Below are positions 54,406 to 64,000 of a stretch of 64,000 nucleotides of DNA, in pieces. The position numbers and the translations under genes are program-made. The stretch covers positions 59,460,510-59,524,509 of the forward strand of contig CM018043.1 in assembly GCA_008638375.1 (NCBI GenBank), in the 5' to 3' direction. Origin of the DNA: Nyssa sinensis (Eukaryota; Streptophyta; Magnoliopsida; Cornales; Nyssaceae). Numbering within the stretch: position 1 is the stretch's first letter; the number at the start of each line of letters is the position of its first letter. The notes under the pieces were generated by a model. The model made no database searches and was not told where the DNA came from. It saw only the letters and a program-made list of their open reading frames with translations.

Positions 54406-54881
54406 ATTCATGTTTTGTAATATCAATGATGGTGATGTTTTAGTCATTTCAGCTACTCCCCCTAAATCTCATATTTGAAGATTCGTGAGAAATCTGAGGC
54501 ACGCCATTGATGTGTGAAATCTCGACAACTATTATGGCATCGGTTAGGATTTTTGTGAATTTTGAAGAGACGGCTCTGTTTGTATCACTATATCGATTCA
54601 TTGCCACTGTTTTGCTTTAATGGCTGCACATTTAACCATGGTAATTATCTAGTTATCCCAATTATGGATCACGTTGAGTTGATTTGTCAAAATGACCATT
54701 ACCAACTTACTTCGAACTTTACCAACCCAAAAAAAAAAACAAACTTCAAGCGTGAAGTTCTTATCTCTTTAATATAGTTATAGACAATAATATAGAAACT
54801 ATCACTTCAAACTTATCATATTGAGGATATGACATAGTCAAAACTTTTGGAATAAGAAAAGCCAAAATCAGTGGTCTATAA

Positions 54882-55133
54882 GAGCATCTTTAATGGTGAC
54901 TCAAATATTTACCCAAATTTAAGCCAGAATTTGAGTAAAAGTTGAATTTAAGTCTCATGCTCTTCAATGATTACTTAAATTTGAGTCTATGAATAATTAT
55001 GTACTAATTTGGATTTGAATTTGAGTAAAATCTTATTTAAATCTAAGTTTGAGTAACTACTAGAGAAAATTTTGATGAATTTTGATTCAAATTTAAATTT
55101 GAATCTAAATTTGAGTTACTATTGGAGATACTC
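54882..55133. mobile_element. Harbinger-like MITE, 252 bp
   Basis: Terminal inverted repeats of about 24 bp (GAGCATCTTTAATGGTGACT on the left; on the right, read in reverse complement, GAGTATCTCCAATAGTAACT) with the 3 bp flanks TAA at 54879-54881 and 55134-55136. This fits the TWA target of PIF/Harbinger MITEs. The interior is AT-rich with repeated AATTTGAGT phrases. Confidence 0.75.
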
Positions 55134-55136
55134 TAA

Positions 55137-56030
55137 TAATCGTGTTGTTGAGAGATGAAATTCTTCTAAGAGCCCAGTCATCACCCTTGAGAAATTCCTC
55201 TTCATTAGAGACGGGGGAAAGAAAACAGTCATCCCAAAGCACAATTCTCCTGCCTTCACCAGCTTGACAACCCTTTTTTGTATTTTAATGTGATGTACGG
55301 TTAAGTGGTTATGTTATCCAAATCAATTTATTCTAATTTCGTTGATTGCTTGCTCCTCCTTAATTTTGGAAGTTAGAATCCAAAGAATTAGTCTTTTAGT
55401 CTTCTAGTACATGATGCAGCTCCGTTTTTGTTGGGCAGCTCACATGTTGATCAATCCTGCCATTTACATGTATCTTTTATTTTATATATATATTATTTTA
55501 TTTTTAAAGTGTAGCCAATCATAGGGTCAATGGTTTAAATCCCTACAAAACCCTCTTCCTTGAACCCTACTTTTTTTTTTCCTCAGAAAATGAGTAAATA
55601 TGTGTCAATGGACTGCACTATGCTTAGCCTCCATGGATTTGGCATATGCCTGTATTGTAAGTAGCCAAACAAATTCAAAAAATTAGGCGTTTGGATAAGT
55701 AGACGCTGGGATTCAAAGTGTTGTCTCAGTGAGTTAGGTCCATATCCATTCCTAATTATGTATCTACAGACAAACTTGGGGATATTAAGAGAGAAGCTAA
55801 TCTCATTATCTCAAGTCAATGCATGCCAACTTTGATCCAAAAAATTAATCACATTGTAATTTTTCCTTTGAAGGAAGACCAGCCTAACTTCGCACATCCT
55901 TTTTTGTGATCTTTATATACCCAATTAGTATTTTTTTAAAAAAAAAAAAGAAAAGGGAAAAAAACTTGAGAAAATGCAACATAAAGCAAACACGCATAAG
56001 ATTTAATTCATTCCAACAAAGGGAATTGGA
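55137..56030. other. Intergenic region downstream of polygalacturonase B
   Basis: 55315-55490 resembles 61475-61660 (ATTGCTTGCTC, then GCAGCTCCGTTTTTGTTG, then CAGCTCACATG). No protein-like frame. Confidence 0.5.
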
Positions 56031-56179
56031 ATACACTAGATGCAGGGCCAGGCTCCAGGCCGAATGGGCCGATACTGCCACAGGCTCAAGCAACAAACTT
56101 CATTTAATACACTAGATGCAGGGCCAGGCTCCAGGCCGAAGCCGATACTGCCACAGGCTCAAGCAACAAACTTCATTTA
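56031..56179. repeat. 76 bp tandem duplication in the 3' region of polygalacturonase B
   Basis: ATACACTAGATGCAGGGCC...CAAACTTCATTTA occurs at 56031 and 56107. The second copy lacks three bases after CGAA and is otherwise nearly identical, so the duplication is recent. Confidence 0.95.
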
Positions 56180-56243
56180 AAGTGATAGAACAAAAATACT
56201 AGATGCTTTGTTATTTTTCTATATTTAGTATGCTTTCAACCCC

Positions 56244-57986
56244 CTACAGACAACTGGTGGGCTGGACTAAACCAGAAGAAGAACCCCCGGCGTTAGCGCA
56301 AGAAGCTTGGGCTGGTTTATTCCGATACGTGAGCTTTACGTCTTCCAATGTTATCCCACTGCATGGATTTTTCTTACTGCAGTCAAATTTGACGGCCACT
56401 TCTGTTGCTGATGAACCATGAATATCTTCATATGCCACGTCACTAATCTTCACACCCGATGCCTGTCAAATCACGGTTTTAAACCCAATTAGGATAAGGG
56501 TTGGGCTTTTTGGAAAAGGTCTTGGAATGTGATTAGTTGTCCATAAATACCCTTTAAAAATGTTACCTGGCCAGGGCAGTTGTCATTGCCGGGGCAGTAA
56601 TTTTGGTCAATTAAGATCGGATTTTGGACATTGACCATAGTGGCATGCTGAAAAACAACACCCCTAACAAATCCATTGCTAGCCCTACCCCACGTCTTTA
56701 TCCTCACACCATTCTCTGTACCCGTAAATGTAACTGTTTTAACTGTCACATTTTGCACACCGTCTTCTTGCATTTCCTTCCCTAGACTTCCAATGCTGCA
56801 CCAACCACAAACATCCACACATTAATATTAGAGATATACATATATATATATATAAATATATTTATGTGTGTGTTATAGATGTCAATATATACTATGTTTT
56901 AAATTATACCTGATACCGTGGCCAGGACCGCAAGCAATGTTTTCTATCCATAAATTAGTAGTACCCTGGGCCTATTGAGATGCAGTCATCACCTGTTAGC
57001 AATTCTAGAGTTTAAGATAGTAACATCTGATGATTCTTGGACATGAATGCCATCTGTGTTCGGACTGTCGCCTGCCGCTGAAACTTTCACTCCTTGTATT
57101 TTTACATTTTGACCAGCGTTGATCACGATATGAAACTTCTGACTATTTATCGAACTTAATCCACTGATGAAGATGTTTTTTGAATTGCTAAATTCCAGTG
57201 TCTGCACAAATTTACGACAATATTCTCATATTAATTTAATTTCTAATTCACCACACAAATTTTGTATTATATATATTAATATGTTCGATTTGCTTTTATG
57301 CTTCCACTTAAATTCAAGCTAACATAGCCTAAGCAAACGGTTGACCTTCCAACCCCAAAAAATCAGTGGACCGCAGAATGCAGTTCTGAAAAATTGGGCC
57401 ATGGCAGAGTGTTATTAGCAACACTACTTCCTTAACCGTCACCCCACTTTCCCATTCAAACTTTTTTCCTGTAACTGTCCATACTCAAATTAAAGTTTCC
57501 TGTTCGGTAACGGAGAAAATGAAGGGGTACTTGATTTTAACGTACCGTGGCTCCGGTGGGGCAACTTTTGCCTGAGGACTTGCAAGCCCACAAACCAGTT
57601 CCTTGGGCGTCAAGGGTTCCACCATAGATGGAAACTCCATTGACATGCTCAAAAACAAGCCAGTTGCCAGCTTTCCCAATGACGCTGTAATCTGAGGGGG
57701 CCAGAAGGGTGCCGTCAATACGAATGGTGATGGCGCTGTTCTTGCATTGCCCGCCGTCAAAGGAGGCTTTGCCGAGCAAGTAACTTCCCGGTGGCACATA
57801 GATTGTGGCCGCCTGCGCTGAATCACAAGCTGCGGCCCATGCACTGAGGAAGGACTTGGTCGAATCAGTCTTGCCGTCGGCTATGGCTCCTAAATTCACC
57901 ACATTATATGTAACTGCAGTTGATACTATTTTATTGAAGAAGGTGAAGAGAAATGCGACAAGTAGGAAACTCTTGGTGTTCACCAT
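56244..57986 (-). pseudogene. Polygalacturonase (GH28), copy B, two frameshifts in exon 2
   Basis: Paralogue of the gene at 37765-39863, same exon structure: 57986-57546, 57201-56910, 56795-56567 and 56462-56244, all GT-AG. Exon 1 encodes a signal peptide and the N-terminal beta-helix; [11 protein letters not shown] and RIKTWG motifs are present. Exon 2 is two bases longer than in copy A. One extra base sits just before the GDDC motif (near 57000), another in the following PGTTN segment (near 56965), so the frame is lost across the catalytic aspartates and stays shifted. Exons 3 and 4 otherwise read cleanly to TAG at 56244. Either a young pseudogene or uncorrected indel errors; the rest of the gene shows no stops. 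Confidence 0.82.
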
Positions 57987-58061
57987 CTTTGGTTTGAACT
58001 TTGAAGTAAGAGATTGAAAATTGGAGTTAGATGGGTGGGTAATTGAAGTGGTTTGAGTGGG

Positions 58062-58070
58062 TATTTATAG
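58062..58070 (-). promoter_or_regulatory. TATA box of polygalacturonase B
   Basis: The minus strand reads CTATAAATACCCACTCAAAC, 76 bases upstream of the ATG, nearly identical to the copy A promoter. Confidence 0.7.
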
Positions 58071-58219
58071 ACTTTGAATGCTTGTTAATCAAAACCAAGT
58101 CACGCCGAGATTAGCGAAATCTCGCACTGTTAGCTAGTTTGAGAAGAAAAAATGGTAAAAAAATTGCTGGTGGGCCCATCAGATTAACAATAAGCAAGGA
58201 TATATACATATACATATAC

Positions 58220-58220
<1 letters not shown>

Positions 58221-58264
<44 letters not shown>
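58221..58264. repeat. (GA)n tract upstream of polygalacturonase B
   Basis: About 21 GA units, located upstream of the TATA box. In copy A the equivalent repeat is inside the 5' UTR, so it is not positionally conserved. Confidence 0.9.
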
Positions 58265-58269
<5 letters not shown>

Positions 58270-58289
58270 ACAAGCACATGCATTTGGGA

Positions 58290-58510
58290 TATATAATAGT
58301 AATAAAGTATGTTGTTGCTTGAGATAAGAGAATTATAGAGAAGTTAGTTAAATAAGTGAAGGGAAGCAGACGACCGTTAACGTGACATAGCAGACATACT
58401 TCTCCTTTTCTATGGTGCTACTGCTTTGCATGGGGTGGGCCCTCTGTGTGTTGCTTGCAAGATCAACGCCTCCATATATGGCCGCACCGCCATCTCCAAA
58501 ACCTCGTTTC
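58290..58510. promoter_or_regulatory. Distal block shared by both polygalacturonase upstream regions
   Basis: Matches 41290-41520 (GTTGCTTGAGATAAGAGAAT, AAGTTAGTTAAAT, GCAAGATCAACGCCTCC, GCCATCTCC). Here it begins about 0.3 kb from the start codon, versus 1.4 kb in copy A. It may be a preserved regulatory block or simply duplicated sequence; only the similarity is seen. Confidence 0.5.
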
Positions 58511-59940
58511 CTAAGTTAAACAAATTAATGTCCTTCCATGTATCCTTAACAAACTCCTTAATTATAGCTACTATATATATTACAGTATTTTTTTTGTACA
58601 GTGAAATGGAAATTGAAATTGTTAAATTATTCCATGATTCGCGTCTTTAATTCCTTCTCATTCCTATCAACAGAAACCTTACGGTCAATTTTGTCAAGTT
58701 AGTCATCATAGCTCCTGACATGGTGGATTTATAAGTCATCCCTTAGGGAAAGTGGACGGTTGCCTAAAGAGGAAAATAACGCTCACATTCGCTCATGAGG
58801 AATGGAAGGAGCAGTTAGTTAGTAGGAATTTAAAACAATTAATTCAATTTGCTAAGCCTTAAAAAAGTGTCTAGAGAAGTATACATATCAATATCTGTGT
58901 ATACATATATAGATAATTATATGTATAAACATTATATAAAAATATATTATTTATGTATATGTATCTAAAAAAATTATATTATACATATATAAAAGTTAAA
59001 ATATTTTTAAGCATAATTCAAACTCTACTTATTACTAACAATTAATACTTAAATAATTTTTTAGATCACTTTTTATTTAAGAGTAGTTTAGTCAAAGATC
59101 CATAAAAGAGATAAAAAATTATTATGAGGTCTACTCTCAAACATATTAAATCATAAGTCATTTTATTAGTCAATGACTAAAATACCCATCTAATGTATTT
59201 TTCATACTAATCTAACCAAATTTTCATAAAATCGTAAACAACAACCTCCAAAAAATTTTTTGCAAAACTTTATATTTCGTTAACTTGTAGTTTATAAATC
59301 TATTTTTAATCAAATTTATATATTTAGATTCTAAAAAACGAGATCTATCGAACATGATGCGTATTGAATTTGGAATTTTGAAGGGGAAAAAAAAGGATCT
59401 AAAACAGTAAAATTTCATCCTTACTAAATTGTAAAATTTTATAATTTCTTACTAGAAAGTGTAAACTTTTACATTCTCATAAAAATTTTAAAATTTTTAA
59501 TTGTTATTAATTTTATTGATCTTTTGAGCCACATGTTGAATGGTCAAAAAATACTTCTAAGTTAGTAGAAATTTGTCAAAAAAATTGTATTTGAAGTACG
59601 ATGATTAAAAACTAAATAGTTGTCAAACTTAAAAATACATATACAATTTCATAAAAATTGAGAAATTCTCAATTTTGTTTGCTAAATTTTTTTTTCTTCT
59701 CTCTCTAGGAGATAGCAAAGGTAGAAGCTCCAAACCCCATTTATTTGATAATTTCCATTCTCTCCCAAGACAATCTCAATTTCTCAAATCTCTGCAACTC
59801 GCCCTTTTCTATTGCCCTTTCCTCTTTTACATTCTTTGTACAACTTACATTAACACATATAACGCCCTTAATTTTCTCACAAAGAAATACTCATCTCTCA
59901 AACCTCCACCATGACAAGGTCTCCACCCATGGACTCTTTA

Positions 59941-60001
<61 letters not shown>

Positions 60002-61280
60002 CTTCAAAATTTAGGTAACATCTGGAAGAAACTAAATGGAAATACAATAAATTTTAAGTAGTAATTTAGGGGGGAAAAGAAAGAGAAAAAGAAGAGACCA
60101 TTAAATTTAGAAGAGAGTTATGTAGAAGCAAATAGAGAGATCAATGCAGCCCTCTATAACTCTCTTAGTCTCCCCCATTTCTTTTTTTTTTTCAACAACA
60201 AACCCATCACAATGACCAATGAGTGCACCCCTCAAACTTTCACCACCACAGTCAACATTAGCAAAAACAATAGTCACCATTGACAACGTACTCTACGTCA
60301 TCACGGCATTAAAAATGGATTTGTCTGTCCATCACTACTCTGCTTTTCTAATGTTGCGATGGTTTCGTTGAATAAAGAGTGACAGTCCATCAAAATGCAC
60401 TTGAACTCAAATATAAAATAACTCGTTACCTTTAACTAAAAAATAACGTAAATTTTACAATAATTTAATACGCTTTTGAAAGAGTTAACACTAATTAATT
60501 ATTTAATTTATCAATATGACAACCTAGCAATCAAGTTAACAGTGTAAAAAAAATAAAAATAAAAAAAGAATTTCATGAACAGACAAATCAACTTAGCAGT
60601 TAGCACATAATTGAATAAAAATAATAATATTTATATTTTTTAATAAGAGAAGTAAGACTTAAACTCATAATTTTTTTTAATGAAGAAAACATAGTGATCA
60701 ATAATGCCAGTCTCAGTTGGTTAATTATAATTTTTAACTCTTAGACATAAGATTGTGACATTTGTTACAATAAATACATATGAGACTAATTGTTTGTGTG
60801 AAAGAGTGAGAAAATGTATTTTAAAAAGAATTTTTTCATACTAAAATTTTAGAATATATATCAAAAGAAGTTGGATCCAAAATACCATTATATATAATAG
60901 TTTTGAAGTTATAGTGGCATAGTCACTTTCATGAGTTGAAGGCATGATTTAGGGGGCTTCTGATGCTTCCAAGTGGTTAAATATGGTTCTGTAAGTTTGG
61001 CTAGCTAGAATGCTAATCAATCATATAGCAGTAGTAATTAAGGCATGTGAATCCAGAACATTGATTAAATTGGTTGAGTTGAGTGAGAGGTATTTCCATA
61101 CTCTCACCTTTATATATCCTACCAATTAAGTTCATGCATTTGATCATTAGCGTGTTGATGCTGAAAAACGCATATCCAAATAATGAATCTCACAAATTAG
61201 GTCAATATATATAGCTCAGATAATGGCCGGGATGATCCTGCAATATATATGTTGTTGCATTTAAATGCATGTTCAATGAT

Positions 61281-61321
<41 letters not shown>

Positions 61322-61814
61322 TTGCATATTGAAGCATGTAGCACTGTTTTATTCATGGATAAAGGAATTGCAAGAATATTATTGCCCTTTGATACCCCAC
61401 CTTTGATACCCCATATATATATATATATATATATCATTTTGTAGCTTAATGATATGCACTTATGTTACCCCGTAATATAAGCCAATTTGGATTAGATATA
61501 TTAATCACTTTTTAAAATCAATTTTGTATAATTTCAATGATTGCTTGCTCATGATCTCTATAGATGAAAATAGAAGGAATAAATCTCGCAGCTTCGTTTT
61601 TGTTGCTCAGCTCACATGCACCTTGAATCTTGACTTTAATTTAATTACGTATTTTATATTCCTTTTATTCAACTTTTTTTTTTTTTTTTTGGGCTAAACA
61701 AAAGAAATTGTAATTATTGGATGAATTACAAGCAATATAATAAGTGGATTGGGCAAACAGAATTTGATTATTATTTAGCTGGAAAAGTTACTCTGTTTCA
61801 TCTTCAATACTTTG

Positions 61815-61849
<35 letters not shown>

Positions 61850-61996
61850 GCTTGATGCAAATAAAAAGGTGTTGCCATTTTTACTTACATTAGATATTTA
61901 CTACATTCATTGTATCACTGCCTAACTAGCTAGGTGAAAGGGGCTCTGTTGGACTTGGTCCAGTTTTTCTGACTTTGTAAGTAACATTTGGGTTGT

Positions 61997-62031
<35 letters not shown>

Positions 62032-62789
62032 CGGTCATATGATTTCAGTATTTTATAGAGTTGATGTGAGATTCATTGTAAAACTAAAATTATAAAGGCC
62101 ATTATATGCATACGACAAATTCATGCAAGGCTATTGATAATTTGGTGGTGATTAGAATTGTAAATTATATGTAAGTATATATGAAACGGCGCCATCTTTT
62201 TGAAGAATATATACCAATAGATGTACATATGTGAGTACTATTCATTACAAGGGAATATATATATAAAGCACTCGATCCCTCCCTGATCTCGATCTCTCTC
62301 AGATCTGAAGGTGCATCATACATGGAGGATGTTCTTTTAATTAGTTAAAAATTTATTGCCAGGGTCTATGATATATGTTAACCCAGCATTTTGATTCCAT
62401 GCCTCATGTCCGTCATAAAGAAAGAAGCCGGTTTTATGTATAGGGACGTGAGGTTTACGTTCATGAATGCACGTTGCCCTGTTTCAGGGCTTCCTTGTTT
62501 CAGGCTATTTTTGTTTGTGGAGGTACCATGTGATTTACTTTGACCTCTACATTACATGCATGTTATATATGTATGTGTATACTGTATATAAATAAACACA
62601 CACACACACACACTATTGGGTTCTGCACATGATTTCCTAAGACCAATTATTCAGATACTGAATTTAATTAATAATGTAATGCAATGTATACATTAAAGAG
62701 ATAGAGTGGCCCTATATATATAGGTTATCAAAATCTTATATATTGATACGTCATAAAAACACTCTACTTAATTCAGACAAACTTAAACG
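58511..62789. other. Intergenic region, no gene recognised
   Basis: AT-rich. Includes (TC)n(TA)n at 59944-60002, (TA)n at 61282-61319, 61413-61434, 61818-61844 and 61999-62029, the block 60940-61005 shared with the upstream region of copy A, and the block 61475-61660 shared with 55315-55490. Small frames near 59675-60014 are low-complexity. Confidence 0.5.
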
Positions 62790-63277
62790 TGTTCCGAAAA
62801 GCTAGTTTTTCTTACATACTACGGGGAAGGTATACCGAGGTTTACCTCGGTATACCGAGCTCGGAACAATTGAGTAAATCGACAAAAAGAATGACGAAAG
62901 TCTCATGATTATACTGCTATAGCCTGACAGGCGGTGAGACCTAGTCCTGTCAAAAGGAGCTACAGGCTTGGAAAACCATTCTCGCACGTACACGTGTAAA
63001 GGGAGCCATAAATTATATGAAAGTGATGTCCACCGCTTGTCAGACAAGTTAAACCGCCTCTTCAACACTATACATAAGAAAAAGCAGGTATGAAAATGAG
63101 GATCATCTGAAATATTGAATGATTAAAGAGCTAAACCTTTGATCATATAAAAGGAGACTAATTTAACCATCGGAGAAGGTGACCACCGGAACCTCTCCCG
63201 GTGGATTTTGATCTATCTTTTCTTTTCAGGCGCACAGTGACGGACAGTTCCATGACGAGCCAAAATAAGCTGCATCA
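62790..63277 (+). repeat. 5' LTR candidate of the second Tat element
   Basis: 488 bp with TG...CA ends. The first 80 bases form nested inverted repeats. A TATA-like CATATAAAAGG lies near 63145. The right end is firm because the primer site follows three bases later; the left end is inferred. Confidence 0.6.
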
Positions 63278-63280
63278 GCT

Positions 63281-63298
63281 TGGCGCCGTCTGTGGGAA
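63281..63298 (+). promoter_or_regulatory. Primer-binding site of the second Tat element
   Basis: TGGCGCCGTCTGTGGGAA, identical to the site at 12220-12237. Confidence 0.85.
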
Positions 63299-63350
63299 CG
63301 TTTAGCGTTCTTCTCTATCTTCTTTTCTTCATTCAAAGTGTTTGGTAGTC

Positions 63351-64000
63351 ATGGCTTCCAATCGTCGCTCTGTACCATTATCCACTCAACCGCTCGCTCA
63401 GGATGAAGAAGTTGCAACTTCTGATCCTGTGCAGCAACAGCTGGATCAAATTCGAGCTCAAATGCAGAAACAAGCCGATCAAACGCAGGCTTAGCTCTTT
63501 GCCATCTCTCAAGTCTTGGCTTCTTTGACACAAAACCCATCGGTTCTCCCTTATTCTGGAGTGCCTGAAAGCGGGTATCCATTAATGTATCCTCCGCAAC
63601 GGAGGCAATATGAGGAGGGTGGCCCTAGCGCTCGTCCCTTTTCTCCCCAGGGTGTAACTCCAGTTCGATATGACGTTCCAGGAGGTGTACCCAACATGCA
63701 ACCTAACAACGTTAATTATAGCAGGGGCCATGTTGTTAGCCCCGCAAATTCCGGAGCTAACTTAGTGCAATCCGGACCACCACCTCAACCGGCGCCTGCG
63801 TCCATTCAGAGACGGTCCGAACATGCCATCCCCAGTCAGAACAACCCTCAACCCACTGGATTGGAGGTTGGTCTACCGGGATTTCAGCATTCCGGCCCAT
63901 CCAGAATACCACTACGATCAGAAGAGGTGGCAGATTCCATGGGACAAGCAGTTCCTGTTCAAGAAGGACTTCCACCCCCTCAACAGGACGAAATAGCAAA
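63351..64000 (+). pseudogene. Gag N-terminal part of the second Tat element, one stop, cut by window end
   Basis: ATG 63351 opens a frame rich in Gln and Pro that stops at TAG 63492-63494 and otherwise stays open to 64000. Its position, 70 bases after the primer site, and its Pro/Gln-rich composition match the gag N-terminus at 12297. The conserved capsid core would lie beyond the window. Confidence 0.65.

Larger units (their letters stand above)
62790..64000 (+). mobile_element. Second Tat-type Ty3/gypsy element, 5' part
   Basis: LTR candidate 62790-63277 (TGTTCCGA...GCATCA), primer site at 63281, gag start at 63351 and open coding sequence to the window edge. The LTR is unrelated in sequence to that of the element at 11533 except for the GCATCA end, but the primer site is the same. 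The 3' half lies outside the window, so the LTR start is not confirmed by comparison. Confidence 0.75.

Noticed and set aside
59675..60014. Two overlapping plus-strand frames near 80-90 codons
   Set aside because: Ser/Leu runs from (TC)n and low-complexity sequence; no motif, no promoter support.
62802..63068. 88-codon minus-strand frame
   Set aside because: Lies inside the LTR of the second Tat element and crosses its palindrome; no protein-like features.
63349..63999. Minus-strand frames opposite the second gag
   Set aside because: Mirrors of the gag coding frame, which is supported by position after the primer site.

Overview
The window looks like nuclear DNA of a dicot flowering plant. 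It is AT-rich, has long introns with GT-AG borders, many (TA)n and (GA)n microsatellites, and plant-type transposons of several classes. I cannot name the species. Only three host loci are recognisable, all on the minus strand: an apparently intact five-exon NADP-dependent alkenal double-bond reductase gene (2667-10016) and two tandemly related four-exon polygalacturonase genes (37765-39863 and 56244-57986). Both polygalacturonase copies carry frame-disrupting single-base insertions at different places, and their promoters and distal upstream blocks are recognisably related.

The rest is mostly transposons, many nested. From left to right: the 5' end of a minus-strand Ty1/copia element (1-580); MITE-like foldbacks inside the reductase introns; a LINE RNase H remnant (~11.03-11.29 kb); a complete Ty3/gypsy element of the Tat type (11533-23443; LTRs of 684 and 686 bp; target duplication GATTA); a degenerate LTR element (23842-26796); a LINE zinc-finger remnant (~26.9-27.25 kb); an eroded copia polyprotein (30.7-34.0 kb) interrupted by a 1577 bp solo LTR; a CACTA fragment (to 44812) and a bounded CACTA element (45024-54405; target duplication ATT). 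The CACTA element contains a 3643 bp solo LTR (target duplication AGACT) and a ~162 bp tandem array. A Harbinger-like MITE follows (54882-55133). The window ends in the 5' LTR, primer site and gag of a second Tat-like element (62790-64000).

The Tat element is the most informative part. The sense strand encodes gag, protease, reverse transcriptase, a degenerate RNase H, a second RNase H with its acidic residues, and integrase, interrupted by a few stops and frameshifts. Downstream of integrase lies a six-period 93 bp array in which each ~31 bp unit forms a different short hairpin. Beyond it, on the opposite strand, is a three-exon gene with its own TATA-like box and canonical splice sites, plus a second smaller antisense ORF behind a diverged copy of the same promoter block. 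So the element looks like a sense retrotransposon combined with an antisense, independently promoted, spliced gene.

The nesting gives a relative order. The copia and CACTA elements are old and received later LTR insertions that have since collapsed to solo LTRs. The Tat element is recent: I count only four substitutions and two single-base indels between its LTRs. Coordinates of splice sites, LTR ends and target duplications were read by eye. Family assignments come from recognised motifs, not from searches.
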